From the NCBI GenBank assembly GCA_019648995.1, contig BLXT01008462.1:182977-231328 (forward strand): DNA of 48,352 nt. The letters run 5' to 3'. Origin of the DNA: Plakobranchus ocellatus (taxonomy: Eukaryota; Mollusca; Gastropoda; Plakobranchidae). A program made the translations under genes and the position numbers. Of this stretch, positions 11,701-23,651 are shown in pieces. Each line of letters opens with the position of its first letter. Within the stretch, counting starts at the first letter, position 1. The notes below the pieces were generated by a model. It was not told where the DNA came from. It did no database searches and saw only the letters and a list, made by a program, of their open reading frames with translations.

Positions 11701-14700
11701 ATGCTGTTACTTTATCAGTATTTGGGTTTGGGTCATGTGTAGCCTGTCGACCAAAAGAAGATGACCTGAAGCTTCAGGGTCCTCATCAGGATCAAACATT
11801 CCTACCTGGTTTGTGATACCTACTTGCAATATCTTCATATGGACTTCCATGTCACAAAAGACAAATTTTATCAGTATGGGTAGAATATGGAAAGGACAGA
11901 ACAGAAGCTCAAATGCTCCAACCCTCCCTTTTGACCACTTATCCAATACAACTAAATTTTGAATGCCAGCCAATAGTGGAAATTACCAAGCCACTTCTTA
12001 ATAGTCAAACTCACCCAGTTTTGAACAAAGTTTGCTATATGTACATCTATTCTCATTATAGTTAGTGTGATGAATTTAAGCATTACCATTAGACATCCTG
12101 TACAAGTAGTAAAAGACTGTTAACATACTGTACTCTTATATTGTTCTCAGATCCACTGATCAATACTGCATTTTTATAAAAGCACCCCTTTCCCTTTTTT
12201 CAAAGCTAATTTGAAAAAAAAAAAAAGGAGACAAAATAGTACTTTTGAGCTGATCCCAGGTTTGGTGTCCCAGACAATACATTCCCAGAATTTTCCTGAG
12301 CCGTTTTTTCTTGTTTCTTTTGTTCTGCTTTGGCTTCTCTTGAGTCAGCGTCCACTTCTTTTGTCACTCTTTATAAAAAAGAAAAAGAAAATCATACACA
12401 TAGGATCCTGTTTGTTCAAAAACAAAACATCAAATTTGAGTTTATGTTATTAAGCCCATCAATATTTGAGAGGCATCCTGGGCAAAGTATATTCATGTCA
12501 AATTTTGACATTTCGATTTTTCAGTATCATAAAAGAGTATATTTTATGCCCTTTAAGATGGTGAAAAAATTATGACTCTTAACACAATTGCATAAGAACA
12601 TTTAAAGACCTGCAGGTAGCCACTTTCTGACACACCAAAGTTTTGAGAAAAACAAAGTTAAAGTTAGCAAGCTTCAACAATATTTTTTATATCTAGTCAT
12701 TTTTAAAAAATAAACTGTTATGAACCATGATGTTATGCCTATATGATCTAGAGAAGGTGTTAGATTCATTTTCAAACTAAAAAGAAAAATGGCCTGAAAC
12801 TCAATGTTTACGTTTAAGGAGCTGTAGCTCAAAACAACTCAATGCGACATGCGTATACTTTGCTCTGGGTGTTTCACATTTGGTGTTTTCAGGCTAATGA
12901 GTTCCCATCAGGCTAGAGGGCAGCGGCAGCATAGAATCTGAACCCTCTGCAGAGGATACCTGTTGATATTTTCAGGCAATTTTGCCAATACCAACACCAA
13001 CACCAACACAACGACCCCCCACCCCCCTTCTTTACAGATACAATGTTTTTTAATCCAGCTTAGATTTCATAAGTTTGTAAAGTGATATAAAACAGCATAT
13101 TTGTAAAGTGATATAAAACAGCATATTTGTAAAGTGATATAAAACAGCATAACACATCTACAGAAATTTTAAAAAAGCAAAAAGATGCTGGAACAAAACA
13201 ATTGCAAAAAAATAATCTCATATTGTATACTTTGACAGCCCCATTATTTTGTTTTTGCAATTCTTGACAAAAGCAGTTTTGTGCCGAGTAATTATTATAA
13301 CAAATAGATCTGTGAAAAAAAATGGCTAGAATATTTCATTTTAAATATCTTAACATAAAGTTGTAACTATCACAATAAAAATGCATATTTTACTGTACTA
13401 GTACAACTGTGGTTTGAGGAGTTACGTCTTTTCATTCAAGTCTATCACAAAACTTCACAGAAAACGTTTGGTCGAAGCTGTTAAAAATGCTAAAATGAGG
13501 AATGGCTCATTACGATTTCCAGTTATATACATGTAAGGACATAATCATCTTAATGCTTACTTGATTTCTTCCCCTGCAAAGTCAAAAACTTTAGTAATTT
13601 TTACTTTTCCTGCACTGGCACTTTGAATATCTGATTTGCTGTCTTGCTCAGAGGCACTTTTTACCTGAAACAGAACATCATGTTTGTTTTCAATCAAAGT
13701 GTATCAAAATATTGTACATTAGTTCCTATTTTGAGCATATCACTGCTGCAGAAAAACAAAAATTATCATTGCTTTAGGACTAATTCATCTGATTAAATAA
13801 TATCAAACTGTCCAAGTATAAATATATAAAGAAAAGGGTTTTCTTTACCTGTGCAGTTAAAGATCCAAGTCCAGCCGAAGCAGTGTTGCCAGTTTTTCTG
13901 TGTGTGGGCTTCACATCGGCTAGGAAGCTGGACCACAAATCATCTGCTCGTTTCTTTTCTTTTTCTTTTTGCCTTTCCTGCTCCTCAAGAGCAGCCTGCT
14001 CGGCCAATTCTTTTCTTCTCTTTGCTTCCTCTTCACTTTCCTCAATTTCTTTTTTCTTTATCTCCTCTGAAGTTTCCTCATCTTTTGCATCTAATTTTAT
14101 ACCTCCTCTACGTTTCCTGAAAGAAGGGGAAAATACAAAATATCAGGCTCCATCACAAATTTAAAAACAGTACTGCCAATGAACTCATATTATTTTAATT
14201 TCATCTTTAAACTACATGAAACTAAACATTGGTTAAAAAAAAAATGTATAATCAATTTTCAATAGTATCATCTATTTTAACCTTAATCTCAATAATTAGA
14301 ATGATGATATTGTAATAGTTATAATTTAAGCCCTAATGCACTCCAACTTCCACACCAAAATGTAAATACCTTGGTAGAAAAGTTATTCATTTTTAAAACA
14401 CACCAAGCTAGAAAAAAAATTAGACAAACAATAAACAACCCATTGTGATACCTATTAAAAATATTTATATAATGTAATCCCATCAGAAAATCCTCATAAG
14501 TGCAAGAATATGAACTGTATTTGCCACTCAGTAATGAAGTTAGGATCTCACTGATGTAAAAATTGTTGACACTAAAAAAGAGGGACATGAGAAATTTTCA
14601 GTAAACAAAGATCTTGAGATCACTACTCTCATTGTAATCAAAGATAGCAACAGCGAAAGATATAAAAAATATTTAATAGAAACTATCTCTTCTCTCTCTC

Positions 14701-17700
14701 TCTCTCTCTCTGAATCTGATGAACACATGAATTATGATGAACAAAAAAGTTTTCTTTCAAGCGCCGGCAAATTCTGCTTCTCTTCAATTATAAAATATTC
14801 CGAACGAATTACAAAAGAAATAAACAATGTTTTGTTGCTTAATTCATTTGGTTTGTTTGGTTACAGAATTGTTGTGAATATCAATGAATCTGGTTATAAA
14901 ATGGCTGTGACTTTGTCTAAATCTTTATTTTTTATTCATTTGTCAATTTTTCAATGTTAACAGCATGGATGAGAATCAACCTTGAAATAAAACCAAAAAA
15001 AAAAAAAATAGAAAATTTCCTATGGCAATAATCAACTTCACTAAATCAAATGTGGGCATACATAAACATACTAGATCTTTAAACATATTCTTGGTTGAAT
15101 TTTTCCTCAAACTACAAAATATCCATCTCTTTCTAAAAAGGCTTCCAGGCTCACCTGGACTGGATGATGTTCCCCTTCCGACTTTTAGAGGTTTTCTTTT
15201 TGGATGGAGCTGGCACTTCAGATGAGTCATCTTGAAGAAGTGATAGATCCTCCTCCTCCCCAGAATTCTCTTCCTCACTCACCTGCTCACCCTCTGAAAT
15301 GAAAAATCATGTCTTTATACAACCATGTCATACATAATTACATCAACAAAAACATTAAAAAAAAAATTTTAATTAAAAGATACATTTACACTCCTAAGCC
15401 ACAAGGCTCAAAGATTAAATATGCATCTTGACAACAGACATTATTGTATAGCTGCTTGTCAGGGGGTTAGATACAGACTGAGGATTTGTAAAGTGCCTTT
15501 CGCAAGGTGCAGTGCTAGTGCAGGTGCAGCACGCAATCTAAGGGAGTTGGAAGTTCAAAGAAAAGGACAAATTCCAAACAAATTTGGCTAAAGGAGCTTT
15601 TTTTAAAACAGAAACCACACATTGAACTAGTTTGAGTGAATCAAAGTTTAAATATTTGACAGCAGATAGGATTCCATTCTTATGACCTTAGCTGAAGACT
15701 CCATTTCAACTGAAATTGCCGAGGTTAAGCGTTTTTTGGTTTTTTTTTTTTATTTTTATTTTATAAAATTGTTTGTGCTCATTGCTCCCCATTTAAATTT
15801 GATGTAAATAATTTTCGTTTTTAAACTTAACTTATGTGGCTCATTCTCATTCCCCTTTATTGTCTTCAAAGCCTTGCTGACAAAATATTCTTTTTAATGA
15901 CAAGCTTGTGAATATTTTGAGAAATACTGCATGGGCCATCAAGCAGTGAGCCAGCAGGGTGAAAAGATATAATTTCTTTGACATGATTAAGGTTTTTGGC
16001 AGAGAATGATTGGTGGGTGTACAGCCAAGAAATAAAAGTGAGAGTGAGTGATACAATGGTAGAGAGGGATGCAAGGGGAGCACAGAGAGAAGAAATAAAT
16101 GTCTCCTTTTTTAATATCTTTAAACCCTGAATTTTTTCTGTAAGTTTTCAGTGGTGAAAACTGGTTAGGATATATATGGTAATTCTGAGCCAAGTTGCAT
16201 GAAACTTTGCAGGAAAAAAAAATTTAAAAGAAGGAGAAAAATGACTTAAAGTTCACTTTTCATTTCTCAAAAAAAAAGACGCAATTCCGACTTATAAGGA
16301 CTAGTCCAAGACGAATAATTAACCGAACATGATTGATCAAGCTTGTGGCAAGGGAAAATGTTTGCCTGTCTGTAAGATCTGTCTGTGTGCAGATAGTCAC
16401 ATATGAAGATAAGGCTAGACCCTGCCAGCAGTTCTACATTTATGGCTGGCATGTAGGGAATCATTGCTTGTAAGTCTGCACTTCCTCTTTAGAGAGACAT
16501 TTAGGGTTTTCAGTGCTGTGTACACAGTGGAACAACTTCTTTGGGGACACATTCAAGCTTTCAGCGGGTTCAAGTTCCTTTTGGGATAGAAACTACTGAC
16601 ATTTCTTTGTCAAGACTATGAAACATAGTTCAGTTTGTCTAACTGATAGTTGAGGTGTTTGACATGGGAATCAATGCCTCTGACTGGTCGAGAAGATACG
16701 ATATAAGATAGCTCAGATTGTGAGTACTGTGGACTTATTTCATTTCATAATTTCAATTGGTTCTTTTTGAGATAATACAAAACCGCAAATGGAGATACTA
16801 GAAAATGAAACTTAAAATCTCAGAAACGGACACTAAAGGTGAAAATTTCAATGGCAATCCATAGCTTTCTTGTTCCTATTTATAACTGGGATAAAATCTC
16901 TGTGGGGCCCAAAAATGGAGATACGACAAAATAGCACTGTGCTTGCGATATATTAAAAAGTAACAGAAAAGTTGATTTGAAACTCTCTAATGGTGTTCTT
17001 CTATATTAATGCTGTATAGGCTACATTAATTTTACTTAATAAAAAAACAATATGTTTGTAAATCTTCATTTGTGAGAGGAAATACCTGGATCTTTTCATT
17101 TAGAATTTTACAACACTTTAACACTACTATTAATTAAAGAATAAACGATAGACAAGTACGGTGGGACTTCTAAATTTAGAGTCTGCAGATTAGGCCTTAT
17201 ATTTACTTGTTAAATCTTTACATGTATTCTTTTTTTTTTTTTTGGCTAACCTTATTTTCCCAAACGCTCAGTTAAATAGAGTCCGACCTTATTTTCCCGA
17301 ACTCCGTATTTTATACAGAAAGAAAGAGTTCAGCAAAAAAGATTAACCATGGGGCTGTGAGTCAAGAGCGAAAGGCATACAAATCGATTGAGATAATAAA
17401 AGCAATTTTAACAACCTCTATTAAAATCAGACACTACTTTTTAAGGAAAGGAACAAGAAATCTGATTTGCACACAAGATTGGTCTTAGTTGGTGACAGTA
17501 AAAACACACGGAAAATGTATATATATCATATATAATATATTTGGAAGCATATAATGATAATATATACGGGCACTATTTACTTTAAGGGGACCTGTGCCTC
17601 TAGATCTACGTTCATCAGCATCCAACAAAATGACTCACAGGCATATATGTTATATTGTGTGAAAGTTGCAAAATTTACATTGTAACTTGGCCTAAGACCT

Positions 17701-18036
17701 CTTCATTTTGTCAGTAACTTGTGAAGGCTGGATAAAAACAACACTGGCATACTCTGCAGATGAAATAGTAGATATAATCTAGATCTACAAGCACGGAAAA
17801 AAGTCACTTTTTGCGGGGGGGGGGTGCCACATGTTAAAGTTCGTCGTTTCAAAGTTCTAGACCTTTTATTTAGATCTCTATGCCTAATCGAGCTCTAGAA
17901 TCTAGATCTATGTCTATACTTTATCTAGCTCTATATCTTGATATTCGAAACATTAGCTTCGGAAACAACTTCAGTACTTACCTGATGGAACATAATCTTG
18001 ATCTTCCTCAGAATTATATTCTTCCTCGTCTGACAT
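8730..18036 (-). CDS. CFDP1: CFDP1 / BCNT-domain protein, SRCAP chromatin-remodelling subunit (8 exons, 317 aa)
   Basis: Homologue of vertebrate craniofacial development protein 1 (yeast Swc5), a nuclear subunit of the SRCAP/SWR1 complex that puts histone H2A.Z into chromatin. Coding exons in transcript order: 17982-18036, 15155-15293, 13849-14116, 13561-13664, 12243-12368, 10311-10392, 9644-9729, 8730-8823. They total 954 nt and all phases join. The protein starts [19 protein letters not shown], matching the acidic YVPSG start of the family. A Glu/Lys-rich, coiled-coil-like stretch (about 76-120) follows, then [13 protein letters not shown] (123-135) and KVFDFAGEE (179-187). The BCNT-C domain fills about 240-317, with [26 protein letters not shown] (259-273) and a C-terminus with [12 protein letters not shown]. 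Human CFDP1 is 299 aa, so this is full length. Exon 5 uses a weak acceptor (TATAAAG), but phase and homology support it. No frameshift or internal stop. Confidence 0.96.
9078..9550. repeat. Three direct repeat copies in CFDP1 intron 7
   Basis: Three copies of a block carrying AGTCTA(GA)GATCATC(T/C)AATACAAGG and AGAGCTGCATG start at about 9094, 9313 and 9426. The last two are adjacent (113 bp apart) and also share CAAACAATTCC and the CACAAGTTGATGG-like tail. The first is more diverged and 219 bp upstream. This looks like an old local amplification with no coding content. Confidence 0.8.
11465..11667. repeat. Direct duplication of about 77 bp, 126 bp apart, in CFDP1 intron 5
   Basis: AAATAAAATTATGT(T/A)GGA(C)TCTCAATAAAGTTTGAGATATTAAAT recurs at 11465 and 11591, followed by TCAAATTTCAGATTA(G/A)GAAAGC. 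The 48 bp between the copies is unrelated to them as far as can be seen by eye, so it is either a dispersed repeat pair or a tandem duplication with a diverged part. Confidence 0.8.
13074..13151. repeat. Perfect 3 x 26 bp tandem repeat in CFDP1 intron 4
   Basis: The unit TTTGTAAAGTGATATAAAAC plus AGCATA occurs three times in a row with no visible difference at 13074, 13100 and 13126. The identity implies a recent expansion and likely length variation between individuals. Confidence 0.95.
14689..14711. repeat. (TC)n microsatellite in CFDP1 intron 2
   Basis: A run of about eleven TC dinucleotides. It is intronic and has no other visible role. Confidence 0.9.
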
Positions 18037-18480
18037 TGCTTTTATGATACTGTCGGACCTTCTTTTTTTTTTCTTTTTGAATCCTCCAACCTCTTTTTAA
18101 ACGTTTGAGTTTGAGTTCCAAAGATTTATTATTCAAAAAAATTTATTCCCCTTTCTTTCTGTATTGGACCAGTCTCTACTGTTAGTGATAGGCTAAATTA
18201 TAGGACTGTTGACGATATTGAAAGTAAACAGAATTTTGCCAAGAAAGCTATTTTTTGTACTTGTTTTGAATTATATTTTTTTCGACAAATCCTTTTTCCT
18301 ATTCAAAACTTAAATTCGTAAATCTTTGAAACTGTGCATTAAAATGAACCAAATTGTTGCAAGAGGATTTATCAAATGTTATCAAGTAAATTAATATGTG
18401 GCTCATCACGATTAACTTTTCTAGTCGCTGATTTCAACAAAGATCTATTTGCCGTCAAACGGCTCCGCTAATAGTTGTGA
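18037..18480 (-). promoter_or_regulatory. CFDP1: Probable 5' UTR and promoter region of CFDP1
   Basis: This lies directly upstream of the CFDP1 start codon on the minus strand. It begins with a short leader containing an A-rich tract (T-run on plus at about 18063-18078). No TATA box at a convincing distance and no further coding exon is visible, so the transcription start is assumed to be here. Position is the only evidence. Confidence 0.35.
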
Positions 18481-21400
18481 GTTGTTTTTTTTTTCTTCTT
18501 TGGAAGGGAAGGTTTCTCCTCTGTCAAAAATTTTACTTAGCAAATTTTGCTACGCTGCTTATTTCCACTTCTTCTGTCCCCACTCCCTTCCCCCCTCCCC
18601 GGACTAGCAAAGATACATGTTCCCCTTTAAGTATCATGGTTCAAAGAAATTTTGCCAAAGTTCACAAAACTTCTAACCTTAATTTAAAAAAAAAAAAAAA
18701 AGAAAAAAAAGTAAATTAAATTACAAAGTACGCAAAGCTGATTCTCATACAATGGCTGGATTTTTTTAGAATACTTTTTAAAAACGTTTTGCCTTGTATA
18801 AAATTCACACAAGAAATAAAAATTATCTCAAATACTAAGCCATCTAGTCCATCTAGTAGGCCTGCATAGACCAGTTTCAATCTCAAGGTTTACTTTGAGA
18901 TCTTGCTGAAAACAAAAGATCGCAACTTTTAAAATGTTTAAGATAAAAAATTGAAGTATTGAAAAAAAAAGTTGTTTATTTTTAACTGTGAGTGTTACCA
19001 CAACAGTGGTAGACCTTGTGCTGCACGGCGCATGCTCTTGCTAGCAATGAATGCGTTGCTATCATTGAATATGGCAGAGCATAGTAAGGATACAAGAAAA
19101 ACAATTTAAAATTATAAATATTATTATCTATAGATTTTGACAGTACTGAAAATAATGTCTGTGTCTTTCAAATAACGGGTTGCAAACGAACTAAATAGTA
19201 TAAATGCAAGACTACATATTAGTGGGGACGGTGCACAACAACAATTGCTGCTATATTTCACTCAACTCCCCACTGTCAAATAAGACATCAAAGCAGTCCT
19301 CCATATAGACGACACATGTTAGTAGTTGACCTTTTTTTTTTCATCATATCTCACCATAGCAGCGGGTGTCCTGACTGGACGCAAGTAAACTGCACGATAT
19401 GGCAGCGGCAAAGCCCTACTCTAGCTCGCCGACCTTCATTGAACATTGAAAATGTGGCTTTTCATATGGCGACCGTTTTGAATAGCATAATTTTTGGCGT
19501 GTGCATTAGAGTAATCCGGTAGCCTACTTCAGCCGTTGTTGGAGCCTTCTCTCGTCTGCTAAGGTGTCGGCTACCTGTTTTTCCATTATTTTAACATGGG
19601 ACGGTAGACACTGAATTATAACCCCGACATTATCCATTCGCTGAAGCTCATTCACGATCTATGTAGCCTCCCCAACATGGGCAGACCGCTTTCACTCAAA
19701 ATTTGTACAAGCGCATGCAGTCGGTATATACATTTACACTAAGGAGACAGTGTGTCAACATCCCTAGGCCTCCGTGCGACCTCCTTCAAGCACTCAGAGT
19801 CCATTTTGTTGTTCGCATTAATGGTTGTTTCACGTTTCTTTTTTTTTTTTTTTCTGCAACGGGACCAGGCATTCTGGAATAATATACCGTATCTACCTTC
19901 AAACATCCCCTATTTTGCTCAGGTGGCGATGCAGGGTTTTTGTCTTGTGCGCTGGAAAAACGAATTTTCTGATTGTTGTCAAAGCTTCCTGTCATGTATT
20001 AGAGAATCGGCTGTGTTGTTTCACATACTCCAACATGGGACGGTAGCCACTGGATTATAATCCACGCTAGGATGGGTTGGTTAAAAGCTGGTGCTGAGGA
20101 GAGGAAATCCACTTGAGCAGTTCGTGCTTGTCAAAGATGTCGTGTACTGCACTTGTGGCTGCCCTTTTTTTTTTTATTAGCCTTCGTGGCGGTCCGCAGA
20201 GAGTCTTTACCATTAGTTGCCTGAGTGAAATGCCCTCGATGGCCCAAATGTATTTTTTCCTGGGTTAGCAGGGTCTCCGCGTCTCTTCAGAGCTAGAGGA
20301 GTTCGCAGTTTGTCTTTAACTCTAAGAGTGCTGCAGGGGTAAATCATATTACCTCAGTTCTTCCTCTTCCGAAAATGAAGGGAGGTACAGTGCGGCTCCA
20401 TATAAAAAAACAAGGGTCCTGATGGCGCATAGAGGAACAGCGCATTTTTTTTTTTGCGTTTAGACTTCAATAAACTACGCCAAGAGCGTGAGTTAGGTGA
20501 AAGCAATCTCCCGGACCACACAAGCAGGAATTAAGGTTCCCCTGTGGTAAATGAGGCCTGAATTTTCTTTGACCATTTCTGGGGAGAACGTGGAGACGCC
20601 TGGCAGGCGCCCCCATCCAGGGGTGCGAGGCCTGAACTCTATGGTACATAGCTAACCCATCTGGTGAACATAGCGTATCCGATACTGATAGACTGGAGGT
20701 GTGGGCAAATTTAAGAAAGAAAGGAAGAATACAAGGCAGACTTTAGCTAACTAGGGTCCCTATAATAAGCGCGTCTTAGTCGAACGTAGGCACGAAATGC
20801 AGGTACCTGGAGTCACGAGGGCAAACAGCAAATAGGCTCGAACGCAATCAAGCTCTCACAGGTGAGGCTATTGGCACACAAAAGCCCACATTATAAGGGG
20901 AGCGAATTCTTGATAATAGTCCGAGAACAGGCGCATCTCACATAGCGGGCCGACCAGCGCTGCAAAGTACTCACTGAATGAATACCAAGTCCAGTATTGT
21001 CTGAAATTCAGCTGGGCTCAGACTCCACTTTCACGATGAGGTTAAGAGTATCAGTGAGTAGTACCAGGGGTGGGAAAAGCCCCCACCGGTGGCACTTTCA
21101 TGAGCGTATGAATAATGCCCCTACAAAAATGGCTTAACAAATAAAAAGAATAACAATATCACTAAACAAAACTGTATTTACCTAAATGTGCATCCAGTTT
21201 AGGTACCTTGTCTGTGCCAAACATGGGGGAATATTGTGTCGATAAATTTGCCTCCATCTTATAATTTTGAGTAAAGATATCTCAAGATTAACTTCTTTCA
21301 GTACTGCTTCTAGGACCTTTTTCAGTTCACGATACCCGTATTATTCTTTTGATAAGCTACATCTCTGCTGCCACCAATTTTGTCATTCAGTACTGCTTCT

Positions 21401-22534
21401 AGGACTTTTTTTCAGTTCACGATATCCTTATTATTCTCTTGATAAACTACATCTCTGCTGCCACCAGTTTTGTCAAACACTCACATCCCTGTAATAGTAC
21501 TGTCCATACATATGTTTTCAATAGCCTTTTTTTGGTGTCCATAGTTATGTTTCAGTTTGCCAGTATTGATTTTATCATTTAGAATGTAAAAAATGATTGA
21601 ATTCGAGTACTATGTCATCAAAAAGCATTTCACTTAGTTACAACAGTAATTCCCAAACGAGCACCAAACTTACACTTAAAATTTTATTGCGTAAATTATA
21701 ATAAAATAAATTTTGAAAAGTAGTATCGAAGCAATGTGGTTTCGGAACAATTATGGTATACAGAAAGAAACAAAAAAAAAAAAAAAACCCTATATAAAAT
21801 AGTTATCTCTTACTTTAGTTGTCTTAAAGTACGAGGCAAATAGGTTTTCTTGTACTGAGTAGACCTACACAAAATATCAAAGTCTCTCAAGTGTATCAAA
21901 TAGTTTCCTTTTAAATTTGTATAAATGGATAACACATTTATTTAAAAGAAATGCGCTTAGCAAACTATCTTAGATAAGGTTGATTCTGATGCGCTGAATG
22001 ACTTACCCTCCCTAAACTGCTGTGGGCCCGATTGACGGTTCTCCCTGTAGGCTACATGTATTTAACTCGTTACCACAGACGCATAGCCTAATTGCACGGG
22101 TCTTCAGTTCCAAGAAATAATTCAGGCGACAGTCGCAGGCTTTTAGAGGGCCTATATTTAGGCGTAATCAGGATGTTTAAAATTAGACCTATTGGCCTAA
22201 CCGATACCAGCTACGAAAAAGAAACTTCAAATCTGAAACTAAATCAAATTTTGAGTAAGTTTCTAGATCTACATGTGTTGGTGAAATTTCCAATTGAGCG
22301 CTCAAAACGACATATAAACGGAAACTTTAAGCTCTTTGAAATTAAAGAACTTAGCAATAAGGAAGGCACAATGCTTTTTTTCACTGCACGTTTCAAAATA
22401 ATATAAGAAAATGTTGGTTCACCAGCTGTAAATGACTAATATAGATTTGAAATTTTAAAAGCAAAGAATTTTTAGCCTATTCTTTATAACACTTAAGTCT
22501 GGATCTAGTTTTGTCAGATAGGCGTATATTTGGT
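18481..22534. other. Intergenic region between two divergent genes, with a GC-richer part
   Basis: No coding exon is recognised. The part from about 19000 to 21120 is visibly richer in G+C and CpG than the rest of the window. It may hold the promoter or first non-coding exon of the E2 gene, or old transposon sequence; neither can be shown. Within it AACATGGGACGGTAG(A/C)CACTG(A/G)ATTATAA occurs twice, at about 19593 and 20031. Short minus- and plus-strand frames here have no recognisable product. Confidence 0.45.
21298..21475. repeat. Tandem duplication, 2 x 89 bp
   Basis: TCAGTACTGCTTCTAGGAC starts at 21298 and again at 21387. Each copy runs on through TTCAGTTCACGATA, TTATTCT and GCTGCCACCA to TTTTGTC. 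A few substitutions separate the copies. The open frame crossing it is a repeat by-product. Confidence 0.9.
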
Positions 22535-22781
22535 GGTAATTCTTACCATCAGCGGCCCCTACGAGTTTTTGCGGCTTTTGTTTAGGCCTACCGATGATAC
22601 TGACGAAATGAAATGGTTTTAGTTGATAAGGTCCGATTTAGAAATAAAATACGAGGGATCTCAAGTAATTTTTACACTATCGCATTTTATTTCTAAATTG
22701 GACCAGATCAACTAAAACTCACTTCGTTTCGTCAATCATCAATATTATTGGTTTCGTAGGGACTGCAGATGGTATTATCTG
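22535..22781. mobile_element. Fold-back MITE / long hairpin with about 110-base arms
   Basis: The left arm core (about 22593-22654) and the right arm core (about 22679-22741) are inverted copies. They share GATGAT, TGACGAAA, TTTTAGTTGAT, GGTCC and ATTTAGAAATAAAAT in the same order with few mismatches. The arms continue outward as TACCATC..GC..CCCTACGA (22543-22563 against 22754-22775). Only about 24 bases separate them. There is no coding capacity, so it is a non-autonomous DNA element of unknown superfamily. It sits about 0.9 kb upstream of the E2 start codon and, if transcribed, would fold into a long hairpin. Confidence 0.8.
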
Positions 22782-22789
22782 GTGAACAT

Positions 22790-23600
22790 CTTCCACCCTA
22801 CCAAAATGTTTAGCAGAAACCAAAAATAAGTAAAACTGAGGCGCTACATTTACAAACATACCAACAATCACGGACATCGGTAAAAAGAATTTTATGACAA
22901 TCATTGATCTATATCAGTAAAACTAAAGGTGAGCAGACATAATGCAATGAGCCATCCGCATAACACCATGCGACTTGGGTATTCGAATTTCATTATGCAA
23001 AGAAATAATAGAGTTTTGTCTGCTTAATAGTGAACAAAAAATTACTCCGATTGGTTTGAAAGAATTATAAGAGGGGTAATTATGCAGCTACATTGATAAC
23101 ACCAGCATTTATTTGTGCTTGTCAGGTTTTTTTTGAAGCATCACCCATATAATTTACCACAACAGAATTACTGCAAGGCAACATACAATCAAAATCATTG
23201 TCGAGAAATCATCACCTTTTTTAAATACTTTGCTTGACATAAAACTACTCTTCTATTAGATTATGAACCTCAATTATTGATTTACACAGGAAGAGGACAA
23301 ATTCTCCATATTGATCAACATGCAGGCTTCTTGTGTGAGTTATGACATGTGATTAAAGAGCTTTTTAAAATAAAAATGACAGCAGCGAAATAGATCTGAT
23401 AAAAGACACTTAAAGCCAAATAACAAAAGTCTCTCTCTGATGGAAGCTTGTGGTCTGAACGGAAGAAAATTTTCTCTCCTCACAGTTTCATCTTTAGGAG
23501 CGCTTATTTTTACCATTGCCAGAAACACAATATATTAGTTGCAACTAAGTATGGGCTGAAATTTCAATGCATTGAGATGAAAATTTATTTTTCTTGTTTC
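22790..23600. other. Non-coding stretch upstream of the E2 gene
   Basis: No gene is seen. It ends at 23581-23603 with a strong splice acceptor (TTTTTCTTGTTTCACAG) just before the first coding exon. Most of this stretch is therefore probably the end of an intron in the 5' UTR of the E2 gene, with the first exon further upstream and not identified. Confidence 0.45.
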
Positions 23601-23651
23601 ACAGAACATTTCAGACATTTTCTTCACTTTTGAATTACCACTACCAGAGTT

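Noticed and set aside
13780-14007. Separate small minus-strand gene
   Set aside because: It is the 3' half of CFDP1 exon 3 read on into the intron after the donor at 13848.
21062-21092. hAT-like terminal motif CAGGGGTGGGAAAA
   Set aside because: No inverted partner and no 8-bp target duplication were found nearby.
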